From Chitinophaga ginsengisegetis (GTDB lineage Bacteria; Bacteroidota; Bacteroidia; Chitinophagales; Chitinophagaceae): DNA of 64,000 nt. The notes under the pieces were generated by a model. It saw nothing but the letters and a program-made list of their open reading frames with translations. It was not told the origin of the DNA and ran no database searches. Positions 28,642 through 37,532 of this stretch are shown here, one piece after another. The DNA lies in assembly GCF_900168065.1 (NCBI RefSeq), contig NZ_FUZZ01000001.1, positions 2,972,623-3,036,622 on the forward strand. Reading direction: 5' to 3'. Numbering within the stretch: position 1 is the first letter of the stretch; every line of letters begins with the position of its first letter. Position numbers and translations under genes: made by a program.

Positions 28642-29616
28642 TTATTGATCTATAGTATAATTTCCTGCGCCGGCAGGTGTTATTTTCAGCTGATGATCCG
28701 TAAGATCTTCCAGTACATTTATGATCTGCGCAATCGTTAAGTGCATATTGAGCGATCCGCTAATTTGCCTGTCAATTGCCCTTTTAACGTGGAATTTCAC
28801 CGGATAATAATTCTCCAGTAATAGCAGTGCATCCATAACGGGCATATTATCGAACACTATTTTATCCTGCTTCCAGCCGTTGATATCCGGTGAGGATACA
28901 GACAGCTGAGAGAAAGTATAATTATTTCTGTTAACCTGCAGTAATTGATTAGCTGTTAAGATGCCCATTACCTGGCCGCCTTTGTTAACGCTCACTTTCC
29001 CGGTACTCACCCCTATTTCCAGCAGCTGCCGGGGATAGGCCCTGATGTGAAACGAGGTGCCCAATACCTGCACCTGCAGGCTATCGGTGGTAACGCTGAA
29101 AGGTTGGCCGGGCGCCGGCGCTATATCAAAAAATGCTTCTCCCGATACCAGCTGCACCTGCCTGGTATCCGTAAAATGATCCGGGTATTTCAGTACGGCA
29201 TTAGCTCCCAGCCAGATCCGGCTGCTGTCTGGCAACAACAGCATTTTCTTTTCCCCGATGGCCGTACGCAGTTCCAGCCAGGCGATCTTTTGGGAGGGCC
29301 GGTGGTTCATCATCCACCAGCTGCCTATGCCCACCAGCAGCAATACAGCTGCTGCAGCGGCCATCTTCTTCCATATAGGATACATGGTAGCCGGATGGCC
29401 TGCACGTTGCTTTATGACCTTTAAAATGCTGCGGCGCAGCTGTTCCCGGCTGCGGGGATCCTGCCCCGTTGCCGGAGGGGCATCTTCCGCCAGTGCGTCC
29501 AGCCAGTGGGTAAGCAATTGCTCCTCTTCCGGGGTAGCTTTGCCATCCAGATATTTACCGATGAGTGCATTTATTTTTGATCGGATCAAGGTGTGACGTT
29601 TATGACTAAGTTGCAT
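28642..29616 (-). CDS. FecR-family anti-sigma regulator
   Basis: Single-pass inner-membrane regulator of 324 residues. The N-terminal cytosolic domain (residues 1-84) has the helical EEEQLLTHWLDAL pattern that binds an ECF sigma factor. One membrane helix is at about 85-103. A periplasmic FecR domain follows (about 110-205; MLLLPDSSRIWLGANAVLKYP and LVSGEAFFDIAP, cited in part). The C-terminal DUF4974/STN-like domain ends QLKITPAGAGNYTIDQ and contacts the receptor. Gene order sigma, FecR, SusC, SusD on one strand marks a complete cell-surface signalling unit. Confidence 0.92.
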   Translation of the reverse strand: MQLSHKRHTLIRSKINALIGKYLDGKATPEEEQLLTHWLDALAEDAPPATGQDPRSREQLRRSILKVIKQRAGHPATMYPIWKKMAAAAAVLLLVGIGSWWMMNHRPSQKIAWLELRTAIGEKKMLLLPDSSRIWLGANAVLKYPDHFTDTRQVQLVSGEAFFDIAPAPGQPFSVTTDSLQVQVLGTSFHIRAYPRQLLEIGVSTGKVSVNKGGQVMGILTANQLLQVNRNNYTFSQLSVSSPDINGWKQDKIVFDNMPVMDALLLLENYYPVKFHVKRAIDRQISGSLNMHLTIAQIINVLEDLTDHQLKITPAGAGNYTIDQ

Positions 29617-29679
29617 AAACCATCCTTTTTAACTATCGGGAATCCGGGCTTAACATTAAGGTAACACGGGAGAGGAAAA

Positions 29680-30234
29680 TCAGAGGAACATTAACAGGCG
29701 GTTCAGCAGTGGGCGGGCTTTCTTGTAGGCGTTTCCAAGCTGGTTACGTACCGTTTGCTCGGCAGTACCATGCATCATGGCTATTTCGCGGATGCTCAGT
29801 TCATCAAAGTGGTACCATTCAAATACCTGTCTTTCTTTTTCCGGCAGGTGTTGCAGGTCATGCTGCAGCTGGTTCAGAATATCTTTATGGATCAGGGAAT
29901 TAAGGGTAAGCTCCGAGCGTAGCTCACTATGGGTGATAAATTTTTCGAGATGTTTTTCTTTTAATCCATCGTCGCGGAACTTACGCAGGATTTGTTTCCT
30001 TACCGCACTAAACAGGTAGTAACGGATATGGGTATGCAGCTCCAGCTGCAGCCGGCGCTCCCAGATACTGGCGAACAAGTCCTGTATGATATCACGTGCA
30101 TCCTCTTCACTACCCGTAACCTTTGCTGCGTAGGCATACAGTTCTTCCCAGTAAGTATTGAAAATCAGCTCAAATAGCTTAAAATCACCAGTACGTAGCC
30201 GCTGAATAAGATCAACGGGGAATTGTTCAGGCAT
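29680..30234 (-). CDS. ECF RNA polymerase sigma factor
   Basis: Extracytoplasmic-function sigma-70 factor of 184 residues. Region 2 holds SEEDARDIIQDLFASIWERR, which binds core polymerase and the -10 element. Region 4 holds LPEKERQVFEWYHFDELSIRE followed by the helix-turn-helix AEQTVRNQLGNAYKKARP, shown here as LPEKERQVFEW and TVRNQLGNAYKKA. It is the first gene of the leftward unit with the FecR gene 63 bases downstream, and should drive the downstream susCD genes when released. The promoter it recognises is not evident. Confidence 0.93.
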   Translation of the reverse strand: MPEQFPVDLIQRLRTGDFKLFELIFNTYWEELYAYAAKVTGSEEDARDIIQDLFASIWERRLQLELHTHIRYYLFSAVRKQILRKFRDDGLKEKHLEKFITHSELRSELTLNSLIHKDILNQLQHDLQHLPEKERQVFEWYHFDELSIREIAMMHGTAEQTVRNQLGNAYKKARPLLNRLLMFL

Positions 30235-30326
30235 ATAAAAATATATATCCTAAAAATAGAGCAGGTTTTTAAGATAAAAAACGGGGTAACAAAAATATAG
30301 CGAAGTATTAATATAGGGAGGTAAAA

Positions 30327-30357
30327 CGGCTTAAAGCATGGCCGTTTCTTTAAGCCG
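30327..30357 (-). terminator. Hairpin downstream of the DUF4249 gene
   Basis: A 10-bp perfect stem (30327-30336 with 30348-30357) lies about 75 bases past the DUF4249 stop codon. Read leftward a short U-run follows. A competing 7-bp hairpin (30324-30330 with 30341-30347) uses part of the same arm. Confidence 0.5.
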
Positions 30358-30430
30358 CGACGTTTTAACTGTGATATTATCTTATTTATCTATGTTATAT
30401 CGCGTCAGCCGGTAAGCCGGCAAAAGAAAA

Positions 30431-31288
30431 TTACGGTATCTTAACTATCATCTTCCTGGTATTGATACCGCCAACAATGCCGTAGCCATTTGTAACATTG
30501 GTAAACACCCTTACATGGGAGCCCAGGGTCGTTCCGGCGTCTCTTTGTGCCGCCAGGGTACTAAAGTACCGGTAGGTGTTGTTGGTCAGTGCGCTTACTT
30601 CTACCGTTATTTCACCGGCGTTCATGATGGGATCCGCTGTTTGTAAAACGAAGTTTACCGGTTTACCGTTAAAGCGTTCATCGTTCATGATCAGGCTGTT
30701 GTAATTGCCTTTGGAAAAGTATTCAACCATGTTATTATTAAAGGCGGGATCCAGCCTGAAAAGCAGGAAGGCGCCCAGCCCGGTGGCGGCATCCGTCATA
30801 TAAATACGGATCCGGTAATAATCGGCGGAGGCGGGCAGGTCCTGTAGTGTAAACTGTACCCGGCTGCTGCCGCGCTGCGCACCTGGCTTAGACACCAACG
30901 GCGCCGGCGGCAGTGTATCCGTACCCGTTACTGCCTGCAATCCCGCCGCGGATACGGCCACTTTGTATTGCTGCCCGAGTATGGCTTTCTGACTGGAAAC
31001 ATAATAGGAGAGTCCTTTAATTGTTTGTACCTGCAACGGCAATACCGATGCCTCGTTTGCTGTAAGCGTTACGGTGGCGCCGGGGATGTCGTTATACCCG
31101 GCATCGTTGTATACATTGGAAGGCACGCTGCGCGTTACCCGGATATAGATAACGCTATCCGGTTGTATCAGTGTGTTCACCACTATTTTATCGCCTTCAT
31201 AAGGCAACTTGATCTCTTCCCTTTTTTCACATGCACTCAATAGCATGGATAACCCGATCGCACCTACGAAAAAATATTTCATACACAT
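30431..31288 (-). CDS. DUF4249 outer-membrane lipoprotein
   Basis: Predicted lipoprotein of 285 residues with signal peptide and lipobox LLSACEKRE (Cys near residue 20). The mature part has two beta-sandwich-like halves: IVVNTLIQPDSVIYIRVTRS, then TVTLTANEASVLPLQ and VQFTLQDLPASADYYRIRIY. DUF4249 proteins are regularly encoded next to TonB-dependent receptors lacking a SusD partner. They probably serve as the surface-bound subunit in place of SusD; this is inference from gene pairing. It starts 4 bases after the receptor stop codon and is the last gene of the leftward sigma-FecR-receptor unit. Ligand unknown. Confidence 0.85.
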   Translation of the reverse strand: MCMKYFFVGAIGLSMLLSACEKREEIKLPYEGDKIVVNTLIQPDSVIYIRVTRSVPSNVYNDAGYNDIPGATVTLTANEASVLPLQVQTIKGLSYYVSSQKAILGQQYKVAVSAAGLQAVTGTDTLPPAPLVSKPGAQRGSSRVQFTLQDLPASADYYRIRIYMTDAATGLGAFLLFRLDPAFNNNMVEYFSKGNYNSLIMNDERFNGKPVNFVLQTADPIMNAGEITVEVSALTNNTYRYFSTLAAQRDAGTTLGSHVRVFTNVTNGYGIVGGINTRKMIVKIP

Positions 31289-31292
31289 CTCT

Positions 31293-33935
31293 TTAAAACT
31301 TAACTGAATAAGTAATACTGGGCAATATAGGCAGAATGCTTACTTTCGACAGGTACCGTTTCTGTCCGGCAGCATCTCCACTGATAAAATAGAAATAAGG
31401 ATTCTTCCGGTTGTAGGCATTAAACACACTCAGGTTCCAGCTCCGTGTCCAGTGCTTTTTCTGCTTACTCCAGGTAACCCCTACATCCAGCCGGTGAACA
31501 GCCGAGCCCCGGTAATTATTCCGGTTGTCGAAACGATCGATACTGGTATTCCCGGTACCGGGCTCCCAGGGTGAAGCGCCCTCTGTTGCCGCATAAGTGG
31601 ATACCGGCAAAGTAAACGGCGTACCACTGTTAAAATGCCAGGAGGCAGAAAGTTCCCATTGTTTCCCCAGTTGCTGTACCAGCACCAGTTCAATATCATG
31701 CCGGTGATCAAATTTATAAGGATAAATCTCCCCGTTATTCACATCGGGGAAGCGGCGGGTAGACCAGGCCAGGGTATAACCCACCCATCCCGTGGTGCTG
31801 CCTTTTTTCTTCTGCATCATTAATTCCGCACCATAGCTCCAGCCTTTACCCACCGTTACGTTTTCATCCCACCGCGTGGTGGCGGGGGTAATAATACCAT
31901 TGGTTTCCCTGGTTTCAATCACGTTGTGCATGGATTTGAAATATCCTTCCAGTGAAAATTCATACTTCAGGTTGGCGGTAGTTTTAGCTATGCCGGCCGC
32001 TAACTGCCGTGAAAACATAGGCGCCACATGTTGTGTGGAAGGCACCCATATATCTGTAGGCAACGTGGCGCCATCGCCGGACAAGAGGTGAATATACTGC
32101 GTCATATGTGTGAAAGCCGCCTTCACAGCCCAGTTGCGGGGCAATAGATAACGCAGTCCCAGCCGGGGTTGCAGGGAATAATAAAAGCGGCCTTCCACCA
32201 AAAATGCAGACGCGTGCATGCCTATATTGGCAAAAAAATCAGGCCGGATCTGCCAGTCATCTTCCGCATACAATGACAATTCATAACCGGTTACTTTCAT
32301 CGATGCATCAATCGTATCCAGCGGTATTACATGGCTGTCCCTGTCTTCGAAAGTGGAGTAGCCGGGCTTGAACTTATGCACGGTAGTGATAGCGCCAAAG
32401 CGAACGGAGTGGCGGGGATCCGGGCGGTAGTCAAAATCTATCCTGCCGCCATTATTCTCCATTACGGAGTTGTATCGTCCGTATACATCCGACTTTTCAC
32501 CGGAAGCCGCCAGCTTATATTTATGTTCGATCTCTGTGAAAAATTCGTATTGAGAATAGTTCAGGGTTACATTGGAAAACAGTTTGGGGCTGTAGATGTG
32601 GTTCCATCGTATAGCCCCGATAGTATTGCCCCAGCCCAGCCGGAAGCGGAGGCTTTCACCGATATATTTCGACGAATTGATGATGCGGGAAGTATCGTCT
32701 GTTGTCTGTTTCAGCAACAGGTTATCTTCTCCCTTATAAAAACTTAAAAAGAGCCGGTCTTTAGGAGAAAATATATGATTCACTTTTGCATTGACATCAA
32801 AAAAGAATGCCTTGAAATCGCCATCATCACCCAATGTCTTCTCTGCCTGTAATGCTGCATTGATCAAGAGATCCGGATAAGACCGGCGGGCAGAAAACAT
32901 AAAGGATGTTTTGTCTTTTACAATCGGTCCTTCGATATTAAACTTAGCCGCAATGAAGCCGAGGGAGGCATCTCCGTGAAAGGCTTTCATATCTCCTTCT
33001 TTCATTGCAATATCTACCACGGAAGATATCCTGCCGCCAAAACGCGCCGGGAAAGCGCCTTTATACAGGTCCGTTGTTTTTACCACATTGGCATTCAGCA
33101 TAGAGTATACACCGAAGAAGTGAGAGAAATTAAACACCGGGGTACCATCTATCAGCACGAGGTTCTGATCAGGACCGCCACCTCTTACATACAAACCACC
33201 GGCGCCGTCCGGGCCGCCACTTACGCCCGGGAGCGACTGCAAAGCGCGCATTACATCCACTTCGCCGAGCAGTCGTGGCATCGCCTGCAAATCGGAGGTG
33301 CTCAGGTTTACCCTGCTCATCTGCGTTTGCTCCTGCAGCTTGCTCCCTTCCTTCGCGCTGATCACTACTTCTTTTAAACTGCCAAGCGGCTGCAGGTGAA
33401 CGTTAATCATCTGGTTGCCCTTAGCCGTTACCTTCTGCAGATAAGGCTTGTAGCCTATGTAGGAAATCAACAGGCTGTTGGTATCTTTCACCGTGGTTAA
33501 ACTATAAAAACCATATTGATTGGCAGTAGTGCCCTGTTTGAGCGCAGGAGAATAAACCGTGGCGCCAATCAGGCTTTCACCACTAACGGCATCTTTAATA
33601 TAACCACTGATAGTACGGCTGCTGCGTTGCGCGGGCGACAATATGATCTGGTCCCCCACACGGGTGAACCGGATATCATCGGGAGAAAACAATTCGTCCA
33701 GTAATTTTTTAAGACGTTGTTGGTGGGCGGTTAACGTAACCTTCCGGGACAAGTTGACAAGTTCCCTGCTATATGAAAAATGAATACCATATTCTTTTTC
33801 CAGTAATCCACATACCGCCTCCAGGGGCTGATCCTTTACTACTACCGTTACTCTTGTTTGCCAGTCCCACCCAAAAACCTGGAAGGGGAAACTAAATATT
33901 AATATTCCCGTCAGCAGTTTTAAGGCTAACGACAT
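31293..33935 (-). CDS. TonB-dependent receptor with STN domain (DUF4249-partnered type)
   Basis: Outer-membrane receptor of 880 residues, shorter than SusC proteins. Signal peptide to about residue 22. An STN-like domain (about 27-100) contains VVVKDQPLEAVCGLLEKEYG. A CarboxypepD_reg domain (about 108-190) contains ISGYIKDAVSGESLIGATVY. The plug contains the rare run SLPGVSGGPDGAGGLYVRGG with NLVLIDGTPVF, and the barrel ends ILPILPSITYSVKF. The SusC-type YGSTTK hallmark is absent. The STN domain, with FecR (33986) and sigma (35062) genes directly upstream, makes this an autoregulated receptor. The plug type is common for receptors paired with DUF4249 lipoproteins, whose ligands are undefined. 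Confidence 0.9.
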   Translation of the reverse strand: MSLALKLLTGILIFSFPFQVFGWDWQTRVTVVVKDQPLEAVCGLLEKEYGIHFSYSRELVNLSRKVTLTAHQQRLKKLLDELFSPDDIRFTRVGDQIILSPAQRSSRTISGYIKDAVSGESLIGATVYSPALKQGTTANQYGFYSLTTVKDTNSLLISYIGYKPYLQKVTAKGNQMINVHLQPLGSLKEVVISAKEGSKLQEQTQMSRVNLSTSDLQAMPRLLGEVDVMRALQSLPGVSGGPDGAGGLYVRGGGPDQNLVLIDGTPVFNFSHFFGVYSMLNANVVKTTDLYKGAFPARFGGRISSVVDIAMKEGDMKAFHGDASLGFIAAKFNIEGPIVKDKTSFMFSARRSYPDLLINAALQAEKTLGDDGDFKAFFFDVNAKVNHIFSPKDRLFLSFYKGEDNLLLKQTTDDTSRIINSSKYIGESLRFRLGWGNTIGAIRWNHIYSPKLFSNVTLNYSQYEFFTEIEHKYKLAASGEKSDVYGRYNSVMENNGGRIDFDYRPDPRHSVRFGAITTVHKFKPGYSTFEDRDSHVIPLDTIDASMKVTGYELSLYAEDDWQIRPDFFANIGMHASAFLVEGRFYYSLQPRLGLRYLLPRNWAVKAAFTHMTQYIHLLSGDGATLPTDIWVPSTQHVAPMFSRQLAAGIAKTTANLKYEFSLEGYFKSMHNVIETRETNGIITPATTRWDENVTVGKGWSYGAELMMQKKKGSTTGWVGYTLAWSTRRFPDVNNGEIYPYKFDHRHDIELVLVQQLGKQWELSASWHFNSGTPFTLPVSTYAATEGASPWEPGTGNTSIDRFDNRNNYRGSAVHRLDVGVTWSKQKKHWTRSWNLSVFNAYNRKNPYFYFISGDAAGQKRYLSKVSILPILPSITYSVKF

Positions 33936-33985
33936 AGTATAGCTAAATTGAAAGTGTGACTACAGCTTTAGTTGACGGCTAAAAC

Positions 33986-34963
33986 TTATTTTAATTTGTA
34001 TTGACGGTCGTTTACTTTTTCATATGATGCGTTCAGCATAAGTGCCAGTGATTTCATCACTTCTTCTGTTGACTCATCTGTGAAGCTGGCCCGTACCGGC
34101 AGTTTCAGCAGGTCGGTATCCATCACTTCTATTTTGATATCATATACTTCTGTGATCGTATGCAATACTTCTTCAAGTGGCGTATCCTGGAACGACAACG
34201 ACCTTTTACCCATATCTGTTACGTGAGAAGCGATACGGAAAGCGGGCCTGTCGTTATCATGCTGTAACAACATGCCATCGGTGAGGATCACGCTGTCTTT
34301 TTTATCATGATTGATCACCATTACCTTGCCGCTGCTGACGTGTACTTTCAGCGTGGCGGCGCCGGGCTCATAGTTGATCATAAACCGGGTACCCAGCACC
34401 TTTACTTCGTTGCGGCCGAGTATAATCACAAACGGGTTTTCCGCGCTGCCGTTTACATCAAAACTGGCCATACCGGTGAGTGTTACTTTCCGGTTGCGGT
34501 CATTAAAGCCCCTGGCTACTTCCATCCTTGCGCCGGCCGACAACTGTATTTTGCTTCCATCGCTCAGTTCCGCACTTACCGGGCCGGCATATACCTGGTC
34601 CGGATGATTGCGGGTGAGGAACCACAATCCTGCGCCCAATGCTACCACCAGTACAGCGGCAATTTTCAGCCAGGTGAAGCGGGGTTTGGACCTGACGGCA
34701 ATTAGTGCCGGCTTGTCGTCCATTTTTTCCTGGAGCTGCGCCCAGGCAGAACCAGTATCTGCCGCCACTGTTTTTTCATTAGCCGCAGCGGTATCCAATA
34801 CTTTTCCCAGCGACACCAGCAGGGCCATATTACCGGGATCTGTTTCCTTCCATGCTTCCACCCACGCACGCTCTTCCTCATCCGCTTCATTGAGCAGATA
34901 CTTGCAGAGCAAGGTATACAGCGCCTCATCGGGCAGTGCCTCGTTAGGAAAAGATGGTGTCAT
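33986..34963 (-). CDS. FecR-family anti-sigma regulator
   Basis: Single-pass inner-membrane protein of 325 residues. The N-terminal anti-sigma part (1-95) includes the acidic helix LNEADEEERAWVEAWKETD. The membrane helix is at about residues 97-117. The FecR domain follows (about 128-225; ELSDGSKIQLSAGARMEV, EVKVLGTRFMINYEP). The C-terminal DUF4974 domain includes LEEVLHTITEVYDIKIEV and ends MLNASYEKVNDRQYKLK. It links the receptor at 31293-33935 to the sigma factor at 35062-35580. Assignment is firm; ligand specificity lies in the receptor. Confidence 0.92.
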   Translation of the reverse strand: MTPSFPNEALPDEALYTLLCKYLLNEADEEERAWVEAWKETDPGNMALLVSLGKVLDTAAANEKTVAADTGSAWAQLQEKMDDKPALIAVRSKPRFTWLKIAAVLVVALGAGLWFLTRNHPDQVYAGPVSAELSDGSKIQLSAGARMEVARGFNDRNRKVTLTGMASFDVNGSAENPFVIILGRNEVKVLGTRFMINYEPGAATLKVHVSSGKVMVINHDKKDSVILTDGMLLQHDNDRPAFRIASHVTDMGKRSLSFQDTPLEEVLHTITEVYDIKIEVMDTDLLKLPVRASFTDESTEEVMKSLALMLNASYEKVNDRQYKLK

Positions 34964-35061
34964 TAGTTGTTGTAAGTTTTTACAGTCGCCGCCTTGCGGG
35001 CGGTATTATATTAATAAGACGCACGGGAAATACAGATGCCCCTATGCGACCGGAAATATTT

Positions 35062-35580
35062 TTAGAACAGGAATCCTGTCAGCAATGGCAGGTATTCCTT
35101 CAACTCCTGGTGGAGGATCTTCAGGGCCTTGCCCATCTGGTTTTCCACCGTTTTTACGGAAATATTCATTGCTTCCGCTATTTCTGCATATTTCATATGC
35201 TGCTGGCGGCTGAGGATAAATACCTCCCGGCAGCGCTCCGGCAACCTTTCCAGTGCCTGCCGGTACAACCGCTCCAGCTCCTTCACTTCTTCCCCCGCAC
35301 CCACCGTTGTTTCTGTTACCTTCCCGTAACCGTTCTCCTTTTCCGAGCGCACAATATCCTTGCGCCACTGGCTGATGGCGGTATTACGGATAGCGGAAAA
35401 CAAATATGCTTTCACCGGGCCTGTAATAGTGATCGTATCCCTTTTTTCCCACAACCGCAGGAATACCTGTTGTACTATTTCCTCCGCTACATGGGCATCC
35501 CCGGTGTAGTGAGTGGCAAAGGCCAGGCAATGAGCATGGTTTTCCTTAAATAATGCTTCAAATGTTTGGAGCTCCAGCAT
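35062..35580 (-). CDS. ECF RNA polymerase sigma factor
   Basis: ECF sigma factor of about 172 residues from the start [10 protein letters not shown] (35580); the frame is open for 4 more codons. Region 2 includes [20 protein letters not shown]. Region 4 includes [19 protein letters not shown] and the recognition helix [20 protein letters not shown]. It heads the leftward unit with FecR, the TonB receptor and DUF4249. Its start is about 118 bp from the divergent pyrD start, so their promoters share a short region. Confidence 0.92.
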   Translation of the reverse strand: MLELQTFEALFKENHAHCLAFATHYTGDAHVAEEIVQQVFLRLWEKRDTITITGPVKAYLFSAIRNTAISQWRKDIVRSEKENGYGKVTETTVGAGEEVKELERLYRQALERLPERCREVFILSRQQHMKYAEIAEAMNISVKTVENQMGKALKILHQELKEYLPLLTGFLF

Positions 35581-35698
35581 GATGAAGGGCAAATATAGGA
35601 AGGATTTTCACTTACGCGAATTTTGTCTTACCCCAAACCATACAAAATTCGCCCCCCTTCTTGCTCCCAATCGGGTAATGCTTATCTTTGTTCCCGCA

Positions 35699-36727
35699 AT
35701 GTACAACCTGATCAAAAACTTCCTTTTCCGCTATCCGCCGGAAAGTATTCACCACAGCGTAATGCGTGGTATGAAAACAATTTACTCGCTGCCACTTGGC
35801 AAGAATATCATGAATGCCTTCTGTGGGGTAAAAACCCCGGGCCTGGAACGTGAAATATTCGGACTCACCTTTTCCAATCCTGTAGGGCTCGCAGCTGGTT
35901 TCGACAAAGACGCAAAGTACATTGATGAACTGGCCTGCCTCGGTTTTGGTTTTGTGGAGATAGGTACTGTAACGCCACTGCCCCAGCCGGGTAATGAGCA
36001 ACCACGGCTATTCCGCCTGCCGGAAGATAAAGCCCTCATCAACCGTATGGGCTTTAACAACGAAGGCGCCGTTGCCGCGGCAAAAAGACTGCAACGCAAA
36101 AAATCCAATATTATAGTAGGCGGGAACATCGGGAAAAATAAACTGACCCCGAATGAGGAAGCGGTGAGCGACTACGAAAAGTGTTTTCACGCGCTGTATG
36201 ATGTAGTAGATTATTTCGTGGTAAATGTAAGCTCCCCCAACACGCCCAACCTCCGGGCCTTACAGGAGAAAGAGCCGCTGAAACAACTGCTGCATCACCT
36301 CCAGGTGCTGAATGCGCAGAAAGTGAAACCTAAGCCCATCTTACTTAAAATAGCACCGGACCTCACTACCGAGCAACTGGATGATATCATTGAAATAGTA
36401 AAGGAAACAAAACTGGCCGGCATCGTAGCCACCAATACCACTATCAGCCGGGCGGGATTAAAAACGCCTGCCGCGGAAGTAAATGATATCGGCGCCGGTG
36501 GACTCAGCGGTTTGCCTGTAAAAAAGAAAGCAACAGAAGTGATCCGTTATATCCACACCCACAGCCAGGGCAGTATTCCCATTATCGCTGTAGGCGGCAT
36601 TTTCACCGCAGAAGATGCACAGGAAAAACTGGATGCCGGCGCGTCGCTGGTACAGGTGTATACCGGGTTCATTTATGAAGGGCCGAAGATTGCGAAAAAG
36701 ATCTGTGCTGGCTTACGCCCACAGTAA
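35699..36727 (+). CDS. pyrD: Dihydroorotate dehydrogenase (quinone), class 2
   Basis: FMN enzyme of 342 residues that oxidises dihydroorotate to orotate in pyrimidine synthesis and passes electrons to membrane quinone. The N-terminal helices [19 protein letters not shown], which bind the membrane and quinone, mark class 2, and the start was chosen there. Motifs: [27 protein letters not shown], the catalytic Ser in [14 protein letters not shown], and the FMN-phosphate loop [15 protein letters not shown]. The frame is open 40 codons further upstream, but that part overlaps the divergent sigma gene. A TATCTTTG element sits 8 bases before the ATG; it may be a promoter element of a nearly leaderless mRNA, or chance. 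Confidence 0.95.
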   Translation: MYNLIKNFLFRYPPESIHHSVMRGMKTIYSLPLGKNIMNAFCGVKTPGLEREIFGLTFSNPVGLAAGFDKDAKYIDELACLGFGFVEIGTVTPLPQPGNEQPRLFRLPEDKALINRMGFNNEGAVAAAKRLQRKKSNIIVGGNIGKNKLTPNEEAVSDYEKCFHALYDVVDYFVVNVSSPNTPNLRALQEKEPLKQLLHHLQVLNAQKVKPKPILLKIAPDLTTEQLDDIIEIVKETKLAGIVATNTTISRAGLKTPAAEVNDIGAGGLSGLPVKKKATEVIRYIHTHSQGSIPIIAVGGIFTAEDAQEKLDAGASLVQVYTGFIYEGPKIAKKICAGLRPQ

Positions 36728-36730
36728 TAA

Positions 36731-36783
36731 TTATAAAAAGAAAGGGGGAAGATGTTATTCATCTTCCCCCTTTCTTTTTATAA
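36731..36783. terminator. Very strong bidirectional terminator
   Basis: A 24-bp perfect stem (36731-36754 with 36760-36783) has a 5-base loop and A-runs and T-runs at the base of the arms. It lies 3 bases after the pyrD stop and 7 bases before the rsmE stop, serving both convergent genes. Confidence 0.9.
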
Positions 36784-36790
36784 ACACTTA

Positions 36791-37489
36791 TCAGCATGCA
36801 TTCATGAGCGTTACCGCTACCATGCCCGCCGTTTCTGTACGCAGGCGCGTATCTCCCAATGATACCGGTACATAACCTTCATCCAGCGCCAGCTTTATTT
36901 CTTCCGGTGTAAAATCGCCTTCCGGGCCAATCAGTATAAGGGTATCCTTTGCGGGCTGCATCACCTGCTGCAACGGGGTTTTCTGCTCCGGCAAACAATG
37001 CGCGATCAGCCGCTGCGGATCTTTATTATTCTTCACCAGCTTATCAAAAGCCTGTGGCTCCTGCAATTCCGGTAAATAAAACTGCTGCGATTGCAGCATC
37101 GCCGATACCAGGATATTCTGCAACCTTTCCGGCTTAAATTTTTCCTTCTCGGTACGCTGGCTTACCAGCGGAATAATGGTTTGAATACCAATCTCCGTGG
37201 CCTTTTCCAGGAACCATTCTATACGCGAGGCATTTTTTGTAAAAGAGATGGCTATCCGCAATGCCCGCGCCGGAGCCGGCATCGTTTCAGACGAAAGGAT
37301 CTTTACTACACATTTCTTGCGGTTATCGTCGGTGATTACTGCGGTGATTTTATGCCCGCGGCCATCTGCCAGCAATACCTCATCGCCCTTTTCATAACGA
37401 AGCACCTGGATACAATATTTGGAAGTATCCTCATTCATCGTATACATGGTGGCATCCTGCTGTATTTCCGGCGCGTAAAAAACTGACAT
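36791..37489 (-). CDS. rsmE: 16S rRNA (uracil1498-N3)-methyltransferase
   Basis: SPOUT-class methyltransferase of 232 residues, the usual length, that modifies U1498 in the decoding centre of 16S rRNA. An N-terminal PUA-like RNA-binding domain (residues 1-70) includes HKITAVITDDNRKK. The trefoil-knot SAM-binding domain carries KNASRIEWFLEKATEIGI, LILIGPEGDFTPEE and the C-terminal LGDTRLRTETAGMVAV. These motifs are diagnostic. It is followed leftward by the terminator shared with pyrD. Confidence 0.95.
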   Translation of the reverse strand: MSVFYAPEIQQDATMYTMNEDTSKYCIQVLRYEKGDEVLLADGRGHKITAVITDDNRKKCVVKILSSETMPAPARALRIAISFTKNASRIEWFLEKATEIGIQTIIPLVSQRTEKEKFKPERLQNILVSAMLQSQQFYLPELQEPQAFDKLVKNNKDPQRLIAHCLPEQKTPLQQVMQPAKDTLILIGPEGDFTPEEIKLALDEGYVPVSLGDTRLRTETAGMVAVTLMNAC

Positions 37490-37532
37490 ATCTTTTTTAA
37501 TTATCCTGATGTGCGAAGATAGTTTACGGATT

